From UBA1413 sp964650525 (lineage in GTDB: Bacteria > Bacteroidota > Bacteroidia > Bacteroidales > Prolixibacteraceae): DNA of 64,000 bases. Location of the stretch: assembly GCA_964650525.1 (NCBI GenBank), contig CAZYUA010000006.1, forward strand, positions 1 through 64,000, read 5' to 3'. Under the pieces are notes generated by a model that saw only the letters and a list, made by a program, of their open reading frames with translations, ran no database searches and was not told the DNA's origin. Made by a program: the position numbers and the translations under genes. Below, piece after piece: positions 26,409 to 37,800 of the stretch. Each line of letters opens with the position of its first letter. Within the stretch, counting starts at the first letter, position 1.

Positions 26409-29400
26409 TTTTGCCGGTGAATCTTGCCGTCGGGGGGCAGAACGGGTGGCTTTACCAATCCACTCACGGGCATTTACAAAAGCCAGCATCCAGGGTGTGA
26501 GCTCATCCATCTTTTTTCCGGGGGGATACCAGGCCCAATGGTATGGTCTGAAAGCCCGTTCCAGGTGGGGCATCATAGCCAGGTGGCGCCCGTCACGGCT
26601 GCACAGGGCAGCTGCACCGTAGTCCGAGCCGTTCGGATTGGCAGGGTAAAAACTGCTGCTGTATTTCATCGGGATAGGCGTGGCCGCTGCCCCGCCCGGA
26701 AGCCGGATTTTTCCCTCCCCATGTGCGACCCAGATTCCCAGTCGCATGCCTTCCATGTTTTTCAGCATCACCGACGAATTGGGCAGGATATCCACGCTCA
26801 GAAAAGCTGATTCAAATTTACCTGAATCATTCGTCTCCATGTAAGGCCTGGGAGTAATTCCGGGATCAATCAGTTCCAGTTCCACCATCAGCTGGCAGCC
26901 ATTGCAGACCCCCAGGCTCAACGTATCGGCACGGAGGTAGAAATTTTCCAGGGCTATACGGGCTTTGTCGTTGTACCTGAAGGCCCCAGCCCATCCTTTG
27001 GCTGAACCCAGTACGTCGGAATTGGAAAACCCACCCACGAACACAATCAGGTTGACCTCTTCCAGGGTTTCCCGGCCTGCAATCAGGTCGGTCATGTGGA
27101 CATCTTTGACGTCAAATCCGGCGAGGTAAAGCATCCATGCCATTTCCCGGTCGCCGTTCACTCCCTTTTCCCGGATAATGGCTGCCCTGATTCCGGATGG
27201 CTGCCGGCGCTCCATAGCAATGCCATAATCGGAAGCCTTCCCGGTGAAATTTCCGAAATGGAAACGGAGTTCATTCCGGCTGAAGTTACGGAAGCGCTCC
27301 AGGGCTTTGATTTCACCGCTTTGTTTCCGGTCCAGAAGATAGGAGGTTTTAAACCACAATGTTCGCAATGCCTCAGTATGAAATACCAGAGTCCGGCCAT
27401 CATGGCGGACCGTTATGGTTTTCCCGGCTGCTGGCCGCCCTATCGGAAAAAAAGCGACATTCCTGGTCCGCAGGAAACCTGCTGCATCCGAGGGATTTTC
27501 GCACTGGATGACTACGCCGGGGTTTTCTGAAAAGAGCAGTTTTACCAGGTCGGGTTCGCCCATGCCGGTTAAATCGAGTTCCATACCGATGTTGTTGTCG
27601 GCAAAGCACATCTCCAGCAGGGTGGTAAGGAGCCCTCCGGAGCCGATGTCATGACCGGCAGTTATCCATTGGTTGCTGATCATTTCCTGCAGGGCATTGA
27701 AGGTTTCTGCAAACCGTTCAGGATCGGCAACCGTCGGGGTATCGGACCCTAGGAGGTTAAGGGTTTGGGCGAAGGCACTGCCTCCCAGAGAGCGGGGGCA
27801 AAAGGAGAAATCGATGAACAGCAGGGTCTTTTCCGGCGAATGATCCAATACGGGTTCAACTACTTTGGTAATGTCGGTTACCTCACCTGAAGCGGAAATG
27901 ATGACGGTACCGGGTGCGTACACCTCCTCATCGCGATATTTCTGGGTCATCGAAAGAGAGTCCTTACCCGTTGGGATGTTAATTCCCAGGCGGCAGGCAA
28001 ACTGGCTCGCAGCCTCTACAGCCCTGTAGAGGCGTGCATTTTCACCGGGATTTCTGGCAGGCCACATCCAGTTGGCGCTGAGGGATACGCTGCGGATTTT
28101 ATCGGGCATCGGAGCCCATACAATGTTGGTAAGTGCCTCGGCTATCGATAACACCGACCCATGAGAAGCGTTAACCAGTCCGGCAACCGGGGCATGTCCC
28201 AGTGCCGTGGCGATGCCTGCCACACCCCGGTAATCCAGGGTTACCACACCTACATTGTTGAGGGGAAGCTGCAGTTTCCCGGCTCCCTGCTGTTTGGCCA
28301 CCCGGCCGGTGACCGAACGGTCCACCTTGTTGGTCAGCCAGTCCTTACAGGCTACCGACTCCAGTTGTAAAACCTCCGCCGTGTACTCCTCTATCTTTTC
28401 AGGATCGTAGTCCAACGGTTGAAAAACCGGGGATTCTGTTTTGTCCTCAAGCACGGTTTTGGGCGGGTTCCCGAAAAGGTGGTGAAGTTGCAGGTCCACG
28501 GGTTTTTCACCGGTTCGTTTATTTTCCATAGTGAAGTGCTTGTTGTCAGCAGCCTCACCAACAATATACAGGGGAGCACGTTCTCTCTCGGCTATCCGTT
28601 GCAGCAGAGGTACATAGCCAGCGTGGATGACCAGTCCCATCCGTTCCTGGGATTCGTTCCCGATGATTTCTTTCAGAGAAAGTGTGGGGTCCCCGATGGG
28701 TAATGTGGACAGGTCTATAGTGCCACCTGTGGCTTCCACCAATTCTGAAAGACAGTTCAGGTGTCCTCCTGCACCGTGGTCGTGAAGGGTCACAATGGGA
28801 TTGTCTTCCATTTCAGCCAGTCCCCGTATGGCATTGTAAACTCTTTTTTGCATTTCGGGATTCGCGCGCTGGACAGCGTTCAGTTCTATGGTATTTCTGT
28901 ATTCTCCGGTAGCTACCGAAGATACCGCTCCTCCTCCCATGCCTATGCGGTAATTGTCACCACCCAGGAGTACCACCGGATCTCCGCTGACAGGATGGCT
29001 CTTCAGGCTGTCGGCTTTTTTCCCAAATCCGACCCCTCCGGCTAACATGACCACCTTGTCGTAGCCATATTTTTTGCGGTTTTCGACATGCTCAAAAGTA
29101 AGCAGTGAGCCGGCAATCAGGGGCTGACCGAATTTGTTTCCGAAGTCGCTGGCCCCGTTTGATGCCTTGACAAGGATCTCCTCAGGAGATTGATAGAGCC
29201 AGGGTCTTGGCCGGGTAGCCCGCTCCCAGGAGCGTCCTGGTTCCATCCGCGGGTAGGAAGTCATGTAAACCGCTGTACCCGCAACCGGGAAACTCCCTTT
29301 TCCCCCGGCCATGCGATCGCGGATCTCTCCGCCTGTGCCGGTGGAAGCCCCGTTGAAAGGCTCAACCGTAGTCGGGAAATTGTGGGTTTCTGCCTTTAAG

Positions 29401-30128
29401 GTTAATACTGTTTCAACCCGGGTGACCCTGAACCAGTCGGCCTTATCCTGGGTTGCCGGAGCAAATAACTCCGCCAAAGGGCCCTGCACAAAAGAACAGT
29501 TGTCACGGTAAGCCGACACAATCTTGTTGGGGTTTACCCGGGAGGTCCGTTTGATGAGGTCAAAAAGGGTACTCTCCATCTCCTGACCGTCGATGATAAA
29601 GGTGCCGTTAAATATTTTATGCCTGCAGTGTTCCGAATTCACCTGAGAGAAGCCGAAAACCTCACTGTCTGTCAGGTGACGGCCCAACATGGCTGCCAGC
29701 CTGTTGAGATAATCCACCTCCTCGCAGCTCAGGGCTAGTCCCTCCTGTTCATTGTAGGCGGCAATATCGGTAATTTCTATGATGGGGTCAGGATGACGGC
29801 TTACTGTGAACAAATCCTGGCCGGGATGATGATAACTGGCCTGCAGCATCCGATCGTACAATGCCTCAGGGCCTTCGGCAGGCACCAATTCCTCCATCCG
29901 CAGAATGCCACTGATCCCCATGTTCTGGGTGATCTCCACCGCATTGGTGCTCCAGGGGGTTACCATTTCCTTCCTCGGGCCGGTAAACCACCCCTCCAGA
30001 ACCTGAGATTCAGCCAAAGTGCCTCCGCCAAACAGCCAAAGCAGTTTTGAAAGTTCCTTGTGGTCCAGGCTTCGGGCACACTCGACGGCCACCCATTTTT
30101 CACCGGCTGTCCTGAAAAATAAAATCAT
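26400..30128 (-). CDS. purL: Phosphoribosylformylglycinamidine synthase (large single-chain type)
   Basis: 1242 residues. Converts FGAR, ATP and glutamine to FGAM in purine synthesis. The N-terminal domain is followed by the FGAM synthase core (about 150-950) with EVFGFSQVNSEHCRHKIFNG, KAETHNFPTTVEPFNGASTG, HDHGAGGHLN and GKDSLSM. The C-terminal class-I amidotransferase (about 985-1242) has FVGGFSNSDVLGSAKGW, the nucleophile Cys in LGVCNGCQL, and a terminal MPHLERAFRP with the His and Glu. This is the fused form, so no purS or purQ is needed. Its promoter is predicted at 30151-30183. It converges on the GH105 gene with a 9-bp overlap of stop regions. Confidence 0.97.
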   Translation of the reverse strand: MILFFRTAGEKWVAVECARSLDHKELSKLLWLFGGGTLAESQVLEGWFTGPRKEMVTPWSTNAVEITQNMGISGILRMEELVPAEGPEALYDRMLQASYHHPGQDLFTVSRHPDPIIEITDIAAYNEQEGLALSCEEVDYLNRLAAMLGRHLTDSEVFGFSQVNSEHCRHKIFNGTFIIDGQEMESTLFDLIKRTSRVNPNKIVSAYRDNCSFVQGPLAELFAPATQDKADWFRVTRVETVLTLKAETHNFPTTVEPFNGASTGTGGEIRDRMAGGKGSFPVAGTAVYMTSYPRMEPGRSWERATRPRPWLYQSPEEILVKASNGASDFGNKFGQPLIAGSLLTFEHVENRKKYGYDKVVMLAGGVGFGKKADSLKSHPVSGDPVVLLGGDNYRIGMGGGAVSSVATGEYRNTIELNAVQRANPEMQKRVYNAIRGLAEMEDNPIVTLHDHGAGGHLNCLSELVEATGGTIDLSTLPIGDPTLSLKEIIGNESQERMGLVIHAGYVPLLQRIAERERAPLYIVGEAADNKHFTMENKRTGEKPVDLQLHHLFGNPPKTVLEDKTESPVFQPLDYDPEKIEEYTAEVLQLESVACKDWLTNKVDRSVTGRVAKQQGAGKLQLPLNNVGVVTLDYRGVAGIATALGHAPVAGLVNASHGSVLSIAEALTNIVWAPMPDKIRSVSLSANWMWPARNPGENARLYRAVEAASQFACRLGINIPTGKDSLSMTQKYRDEEVYAPGTVIISASGEVTDITKVVEPVLDHSPEKTLLFIDFSFCPRSLGGSAFAQTLNLLGSDTPTVADPERFAETFNALQEMISNQWITAGHDIGSGGLLTTLLEMCFADNNIGMELDLTGMGEPDLVKLLFSENPGVVIQCENPSDAAGFLRTRNVAFFPIGRPAAGKTITVRHDGRTLVFHTEALRTLWFKTSYLLDRKQSGEIKALERFRNFSRNELRFHFGNFTGKASDYGIAMERRQPSGIRAAIIREKGVNGDREMAWMLYLAGFDVKDVHMTDLIAGRETLEEVNLIVFVGGFSNSDVLGSAKGWAGAFRYNDKARIALENFYLRADTLSLGVCNGCQLMVELELIDPGITPRPYMETNDSGKFESAFLSVDILPNSSVMLKNMEGMRLGIWVAHGEGKIRLPGGAAATPIPMKYSSSFYPANPNGSDYGAAALCSRDGRHLAMMPHLERAFRPYHWAWYPPGKKMDELTPWMLAFVNAREWIGKATRSAPRRQDSPAKLI

Positions 30129-30150
30129 ACCCTTCCGATAAGTGATTCAG

Positions 30151-30183
30151 CAAAGGTAGGAATTGTAGTTTTGCAGGATCAAC
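30151..30183 (-). promoter_or_regulatory. purL promoter
   Basis: Minus strand: TACCTTTG (30151-30158), an exact TAnnTTTG -7 element, with GTTG (30180-30183) 21 bases upstream as an imperfect TTTG -33 box. The predicted start leaves a leader of about 15 bases before the purL ATG. Confidence 0.5.
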
Positions 30184-30321
30184 GATCAGTAAAAAAATGA
30201 GGACTTTCAGGTGATGCATCCTCCGTTTTCCCTGGAATCCTTAATAACTTATCCGGGGTTTTGAAAATCACAGGGCTGCATCTGCCATAGCATGTTATTT
30301 TGTAATTTTCAGCCCGAAAAT

Positions 30322-31701
30322 ATGGATATGAACAGGATGTGCATCCTTTTTTTTCTGCTGTTTCTTTTTCAGGGAGCGACCTTGGCCCAAAAGAGCGATA
30401 CAGAACTGCTTCAGGCAATCTACCGGGAGGCCCTCACCGACCGTACGGCTTACGAAAATCTGAGACAATTGTGTTTAACCACCAGCGGCAGGATTACCGG
30501 TTCTGGTGAAGCAGAAGAGGCCGTTGGGTTTACCTTACATCTGATGCAGTCGATGAACCTGGATTCGGTCTGGAAGCAGCCGGTCCTGGTTCCACACTGG
30601 GAACGGGGAGAAATAGAAGAGGCTGTTATCCTGGTGCCCAACCGGGCACCGGAAAAGGTGACAGTGGCAGCACTGGGAATGTCGACAGGAACCGGAACCC
30701 GGGGGCTCGCCGCTCCGGTGGTGGAAGTCCTTGATTTTGGTCAGTTAGAAGCGCTTGGTACCGGTGGGATTAAAGGAAAGATCGTATTTTACAACCGCCC
30801 CATGGATCCCGGATTGATCAACACGTTTACTGCTTATGGCCAGGCGGGAGACCAGCGGACCCAGGGTGCTGCCAGAGCTGCTGCCTTTGGTGCTGCAGGG
30901 GTGGTTGTCCGGTCTCTGACCACTGCCCTGGATGACTTTCCCCATACAGGAGTGTTGCGTTATACCGAGGGAGTGGAGAAAATTCCTGCTGTGGCCATCA
31001 GTACCCTGGGGGCTGACCGGCTTAGCCAACGGCTGAAGGAGGACCCTGGTCTCACTTTTTGGTTCCGTACGACCTGCCAGACTCACCCGGATGGGATGTC
31101 GGCCAACGTGATTGGTGAGATACGGGGGAGTCTCTATCCGGACCAGATCATTACCGTAGGTGGTCATCTGGATACCTGGGATGTGGGAGAAGGAGCCCAC
31201 GACGATGGTGCCGGCTGCATCCAGAGCATCGAAGTGCTCCGGTTATTTAAAAAAGTGGGCATTCAGCCAAAACGAACCATCCGGGCTGTCATGTTTATGG
31301 ATGAAGAGATCGCTCAAAGGGGTGGACAAGAGTATGCCCGCATAGCCGTAACCAAAGGCGAACAGCACTGGCTGGCCATTGAGTCAGACAGGGGCGGATT
31401 GCTCCCCCTGGCTATTGGTATTTCAACCAACCCGGAACGGTTTTGTAAAATGGCTGCCCTCAGGGAATATTTTGAACCGTACGGCATTTACCGGATAACC
31501 GAAGGAGGGGGTGGCGTCGATATTGGCCCTCTTCGTAAATCGGGTGCAGCTCTGGCTTCAGTCATTCCCGATCCGCAACGATACTTTGATTATCACCATT
31601 CCGCCAACGACAACTTCACTCAGGTTAATATCAGGGAACTGCAGTTGGGAAGTGCCGCAATGGCAGCACTCATATACCTGGTCGACCTCTACGACCTCTG
31701 A
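30322..31701 (+). CDS. Secreted M28-family metallopeptidase with PA domain (carboxypeptidase Q-like)
   Basis: 459 residues from ATG 30322 (MDMNRMCILFFLLFLFQG), which supplies a signal peptide; the frame stays open ten codons upstream. A protease-associated insert (about 110-250) precedes and interrupts the peptidase part. Di-zinc ligands follow M28 order: His in VGGHLDTWD, Asp in AHDDGAGC, Glu-Glu in FMDEEIAQ, Asp in AIESDRGG, and His in FDYHHSANDNF. Such enzymes act as amino- or dipeptidases in the periplasm or outside. It is divergent from purL and stops about 160 bp before the convergent alpha-2-macroglobulin gene. Confidence 0.9.
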   Translation: MDMNRMCILFFLLFLFQGATLAQKSDTELLQAIYREALTDRTAYENLRQLCLTTSGRITGSGEAEEAVGFTLHLMQSMNLDSVWKQPVLVPHWERGEIEEAVILVPNRAPEKVTVAALGMSTGTGTRGLAAPVVEVLDFGQLEALGTGGIKGKIVFYNRPMDPGLINTFTAYGQAGDQRTQGAARAAAFGAAGVVVRSLTTALDDFPHTGVLRYTEGVEKIPAVAISTLGADRLSQRLKEDPGLTFWFRTTCQTHPDGMSANVIGEIRGSLYPDQIITVGGHLDTWDVGEGAHDDGAGCIQSIEVLRLFKKVGIQPKRTIRAVMFMDEEIAQRGGQEYARIAVTKGEQHWLAIESDRGGLLPLAIGISTNPERFCKMAALREYFEPYGIYRITEGGGGVDIGPLRKSGAALASVIPDPQRYFDYHHSANDNFTQVNIRELQLGSAAMAALIYLVDLYDL

Positions 31702-31862
31702 TGGAAGCTCTGCTGTTCGCTTCTTTTCCCCTTACTGAAATTGGGTGAGCGCAAAAGGTCACCAAACAAGACATTAAAAAAGTCATTGACGAATTCAGAT
31801 TCCTCCCGACTCCGGCGGGGTGAGTTTCAATACCGGTGAAAGCATGCGCCATACAGGTCCCT

Positions 31863-34800
31863 TTATTTCACTGTTACCCTGATCCCTTCGGAATGGGCGC
31901 CAAACTGAGGTGCATACATGCACTGCACGCTGGTGATCCCGTTCGAGAAATCGCCCTTTTGGGTGGCGTGAAGCCGGCATTCAAAGACATAATTCCCTTT
32001 GGGAAGGTAGTCGATAAAGAAGTGGGTGGCCGCATCGCGCGTTGACTCATAATAACCCAGTCCGGCCTGCCAGCGGTACCCCGACAGCACATTCACCGGT
32101 TCAAAAGCCGAAGCCCGCATGTCTTTCAGGTGGACATACTCCATGGTCCTGTCGGTTTTCAGGATCACCCGCACCACCACCTTGTCGCCCACCTTCAGGG
32201 GAGTGCGATCCGTGATCTTTTCCAGCTTCGGCCCTTCAGGTGTATTCACCTCTTTGAAGAGTTCCTTCTCCAGGGAGAGGGGCGTTTGGGCCGGGGTGAT
32301 TTTGTCGAGCTGTTCGAAATACTGCCAGTAGAGGGCTCCCCAGGCAATTCCGGGATTGGGGTTGTGAATGGTAACCCGCCCCATTGCCGGGGTAATCTCT
32401 TCCCCTTGCCAGCCGGTTTTGAAATAGCCGGTTCCCGGTTCGGGCTTTGTACCCCCTTCCTGGTAGGGATTCACCTCTTCGCCGCCGATCGTGATGCTCA
32501 CGGGACGGCTCTCCGTCAGCAGGGAAGTCCCCCGCTTCAGCAGGGCATACACCGCATCAGCCGTGGCTTTCGTCGACTTCCAGTTTTGGGTCTCCTTCTG
32601 CTTCAGCAACCACACCTTTAACTCATCCACAATTTTAGTGTCGCCCGAAATCTCGTCATAGGCCTCGATAAGCAGGGCCTGGGTCTCCACAGGCGCCTCA
32701 TACCAGAACCATCCCGCTTTGTTGTCGCGCCAGTACATTCCGGTCTCTTCGTTGCGAAGTGAGATTTCCGTCAGCGATTTAAGGATCAGGTTTGCCGTGC
32801 GGGAATCTCCCATCCGGTGCAACACGAGCGCTGTCATGCCCTTCCGGTAAATGGGGCTGCTCTTCCATGCTTTTGTGGCCTGGGTTTTATAATACCCCAC
32901 CATCTCCTTCAGCTCTTCCCCGAAGGGGTGAGAGGTGAGGAAGAAACTGCGGGCATAGAGGTAGTGGATGTCTCCGTAGTCTGAATTCCCTTCCTTCAGA
33001 TAGGAAGGATTCTCTTTTTTGAATGTATTGAACGATTCCAACTCCGTTTGGTCAAGGAAGCCGATGGCTTTCGAAACCATATTGGCGAGTTCTTCATCTG
33101 TGGATGGATCCACGGCCTTCATTTCCTGGAGGTGTCCGATTCCCGTGAGAATGTGGCGGGTGATGTATTCACTCTGGGGCATTCCCGGGAACCAGGGCCA
33201 TCCGCCCTCTGCAGCCTGCATCTCCGCCATTTTCCGGAGGGCGGTCTGTTGCTCCGCGGCCATCTTTACGACATCAAAGAGGAGGGCGATCCGTTGTTTG
33301 CGTTCCCCTTCACTGACTGCGTCTCGCACCCAGGGGGTTTCCTGCAGGAGAACGGCTTTCAGCTCTTCGTTCTTCTCCAGGTTCGATTTCAGGGCATCGG
33401 GTGAAAGCATTTTCCAGGCATCAAAAACCCTGCGGATGGCGGGATCGCTGTTGGCCAGGTGACTGGCCAGCGTATTGGCGTAGTAGCGGCTGAACACCTG
33501 TTCGGCACATTCATGGGGAAATTCCATCAGGTAGGGCAAGGCCTGTACGGCATACCACGCGGGGTTGGAGGTGTATTCCAGCGTAAGGCGGTAATTGCGC
33601 AAGGTGGTGCTTTGGTTGCCTGATTTCACCAGCCTGTCAAAGGTAAAGTTTTTGGTGCTCCGCTCCCGCACGGGCAGAGGAAGGGATTCCGTGACCAGCA
33701 TGCGGTTGGTGAGGACCGGCAGGGGGGCTTCCTCCCCGTCGGAGAAATTGCCCGCGGTAGTCGTGATCCGGTAAACCACCGCCTGAATTCCTTCCGGGAC
33801 GGTGATCTTCCAGCTGAGGGATACATTTCCCCCTTCTGCCATGCTGAAATCGCGGACCGGGTTGGTGAGCTTCATCGGTTGATCGATGGGCGCCATGGTC
33901 AGTGCATCGAAGAAGTGCAGTCCGGCGGTGCCGGTCAGCGGTTTGCCCGACAGGTTGGAAACCATGGCCGAAAATTCCATCACGTCGCCTTCCCTGAGAA
34001 ACCGGGGGGCGTTGGGAAATACCATGATCTCTTTTTGGGTGATCAGCGATTTTTCGATCATCCCGGTTTTCAGATCTTTTGTATGTGCCAGCCCCATCAT
34101 CCGCCAGCGTGTCAGGGCTTCCGGCATGGTAAACCGGAGGATGATCTCCCCGTTTTCGTTGGTGGCGAGCCGGGGGAAGAAAAATGCCGTTTCCCTGAAG
34201 TCGGTGCGGGGTTTCGACGGGGGAAGGTCCGGTGCATCCGGAACAGGCGGGCCGTTCTCCCCGTCCGTTTCTGCATTTGCCACACTGCCGGTCATTTCTT
34301 CCTTTTTCATACGGCCAAACCCTGCGGTTACAGAAGCATCCTCTGCCATTTCCAATTGCGGGCTTACCATGCTGCGGGCTGATTTCTGGTTGCCTAATCC
34401 CCTGATCATGACATTTTCAACCATGTAAAAAACCCCGTTATCTCCGGCTCCGAAAAGACCTCCCAGCAGTTGTTCATAGGTTTTGAAACGCAGGTTGCCC
34501 GTTTCCCGTGGCACCCCAAAATTCCTGCCCAGGACAGGACCAAATCCGGTTCCATCCCATGCGGGAGCCATATTCATGGGGTGGTAAAGCGAGAAATACC
34601 AATGGTGGGGGGTAAAAATATCGAGTGATGCATCGTACATCGCAGCCAGCAGCTCCGCAGCCGCCAGATCCCTGTTTTTGTCCCTGATGGTGATTCTCCA
34701 CTCCTCTTCCTGTCCGGGCAGCAGCTTGTCGCGGAAACTTCCCACGGTAATGTCCAGTTCCTTGTTGGAATAAGGAACGGTGAGCATGACTTCTTCCTGG

Positions 34801-37800
34801 AAGAGGTGGTTTTCTTTGGCCATGATCACCCTGATGGCTATATTTCCCCGGTCGGCTTCCGTAACCGGAATGTCGACGCGGATTTGCCCGTTGTCGATCC
34901 TGTAATAGCGGTAGCGGGGTTCACCCGCCTTGGAGAAAATGGCCACCTTCACATAGGCTTTCCGCAGGGGGGTGGCTACCAGGAAGGAGGCGGTTTCCCC
35001 GGGTTCAGCCCTGGGGGTGAGGAGGGTGACCGTCAGCGGCTTGAAGGAGACGGTCTTCCCTTCGGCGGGTGAGAAGAGGGAGAAATAGTGGGTATGATTA
35101 ACCGTTTTCCCGAAGGGGTCGGTTGTGGTGATTTTCAGGACATAGTGGCCCGGCTGGAGCTTCCGGAGGCCCGAAATTGAATCTTTTCCGGGCGTTTCAA
35201 AAGAAGCGGAAATCACGGGATCACCGGTTGGCCATGCGGATCTGTCCTTTTCGTTCCCATAAACTTCTCCGGGGAAAAGTTCGCGGAATTCCTTCTCCGG
35301 AAGGGTATGGCGGTCAGGTTTTTCCAGGAGCCGCGGATACAGGAACCAGGCGGGGGGGGTCAGCCTCTGCACGGTTACCCTGCCTGTGGCCTTCTCAGGC
35401 ACCCCGTTGAGGTTCGTGGTGGTCACCACGATATCGGGGGCCTCTGCCTTGTTGATATCTTCAGCCAGGTTGGTGGAGACCAGGAGCGATTCATACCCTG
35501 CACTCACAGTGGTCTGCCCGTCATGGGTCTCCCCATTGATGGCGGACACCGTGGTATGCACCGTATAGGTGAATACCGGGGAAAGTGTCGCGGCGATTTG
35601 ACTGTCGGGAATGGCTGTGAAGCGGATCTCAAACTCCCCTTCAGAGCCGGTGATTGCCGTTCCGCTGGCAATTTCCATGGCGGGTGACGCAGGGAAACGG
35701 CCGCCTCCCCACCACCAGGGACGGGGAAACCGGGCATTCCTCACCACCCGCCAGGTGACGGAGGCTTCTGATATTTTGCTGCCGGCATACGCCGATGCTT
35801 TTCCTTTGACTACCACCTCCCGGTTCAGTTGCGGCGCCCCTTCCACGGGGTCGAAAACCACTTCAAACTTCGGCCGTTTGTATTCCTCCACCCTGAAACC
35901 CTGGCTGCCAAACTGCCCCGAGATGCTCATCTCACCGGTCAGGCCGCTGGCGGGAATCACAAAATTCCCTGTAAAAGACCCGAATTCATTGGTGACCAGC
36001 ATGAGTTTCGAAACCTCCTGGCCATTCACATCCCGGAAGGTGATCTCCTCCTTGAAATCTTCCCGGAGGGTGCGGCTGTCACCTTCCATATCCATGACAA
36101 TTCCCTTGAACCAGACGGTCTGTCCGGGACGGTATATCGCCCTGTCGGTGAAAAGAAAAGTCCGGGTCTGCTTCTGTTCTTCATTCTCCCCGTAATATCC
36201 GCCGTAGGAATTCCGGGTGATGAATTTCTCCTGGCCCAGGGTCAGTATCAGGTAGTAGGGAAGGTAGCTCTCTTTTTCGCGCGGGGCGATGATCGTGGCT
36301 TCTCCCCGGACATCGGTCAGAAAAACGGTGCCCGGTTGGTCGGTGTACTTCTGCCGCGAGGTGGCATATTTCCGTAACCAGGGCTGGACCTTCACCTTCT
36401 CCAGGGGGGTTCCCTTCTCCCTGTCGAGGACCATGATATCGAGGCCGCCCTTTTCATTCCTTCTTTCCACCAGGGAAAGGCGGCTGCTCCAGAGATTCCA
36501 GAGGGTGATGGGTGAATCGGAGTCGAAATCGGGGGTTGAGGAGGCTGCCACCAGGTAATAGCCGGGTTTCAGGGCGGGGATCAGCACCTCAGCACTGTGG
36601 GCCCGGTAATCGCTGTCAGGAGGAAGAGCGGTTTCCCATGTTTTGAGGACCGTACGGCCAAGGATTGCTTTCAGCTGCTTTTCCCGGGTTCCCGACGGGA
36701 TCTCCGTTGCTTCTTCAGGTTTGAGGGGGATGATCCTGAACCACACCTTTTCCAGGTTCTGGTACTTCAGCAAAGCCAGAGAAGGCTTCCCGGGGATCAC
36801 CGCCTGCGGGGAAGTCGCCCCGATGGTTTCCATTTTTAATTCTTTGGCCAGGATGGCACAATTGTGGGCCCCGTCGGTGCCCGGATATGCTGTAACACAT
36901 CGCTCCGCCCATCCGAGGGCTTCCTTGTATTTCCACCGGTGAGCTTCCGAAATTTGGGGATCATAGTTGTTCCCTTCCGCCCTCAATTGGGTGGCAAGTT
37001 GGTAGATGACCTCCGCGGAAACCGGATTTTTATCCCATTTCCCGATGAGGTTGAGGAGGGCTTCGGTGTAAAGGCTGTCTTTTCCCGGAAGGGTGCTTTT
37101 GCGGTGGGCCCAGGCCAGCCGGGCCAGGTCGGCATCAACCAGAGCATCGCTGTTCTTCCGATCTTCGGAATGAAACCGGAGAAGCTCCTGGTATAATCTG
37201 AAAGCTTGAAATTCAAATGATTCCTTTTCTTCTTTGGGGAGCGGAATGTCAATAAATGTGCCCAGGGGGGCAAAAAAATGCGGATTGTCGGGTCTGAATG
37301 CTCCGGATGGCTTGATGGCTCCCGGCTTGTCGCCCGAGAAATAGTCGATGGCCCTGAAGACCAGAAAGTCAAAGAGGGTAGGCCGGTATTTCCGGCTCTT
37401 CTCATCCCCTTCCAATATGGCCTGGTACTGCGAAAGGGGGATCCCCTTCAGGGTATCTGCCGCGGAAAGGGCCAACAGATGGTAACGGGTGGTGATATCC
37501 GCGAAACGGCCTGCATCCCAGGTGGTCAGATCGGGGGCTGAGTTCTCCGCCAGGGGGGTACGCCGGTCGATCATCCACCGGTTTTGCCGGTAATAATCCA
37601 TGTAAATTCCCGCCAGTACGGAGTAAAGGATTTGTTTCACCGGAGTTTGGGAATTCTCCAGCTCCTTTTCCGTAAAGGAGATCGCTTCCCGCGTGTTATC
37701 TTCCAGATACTGCCCTTCAAGACGGATTTTGTTCAGCAAGGCTTTGATACGCTGATCATCCTTGCCGTCCACTTTGCTCCGGTGGTAAATCTTTATGACT

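Noticed and set aside
31801..31820. CCCG/CGGG hairpin between the M28 and A2M genes
   Set aside because: Only four base pairs and no T run; too weak to call a terminator.
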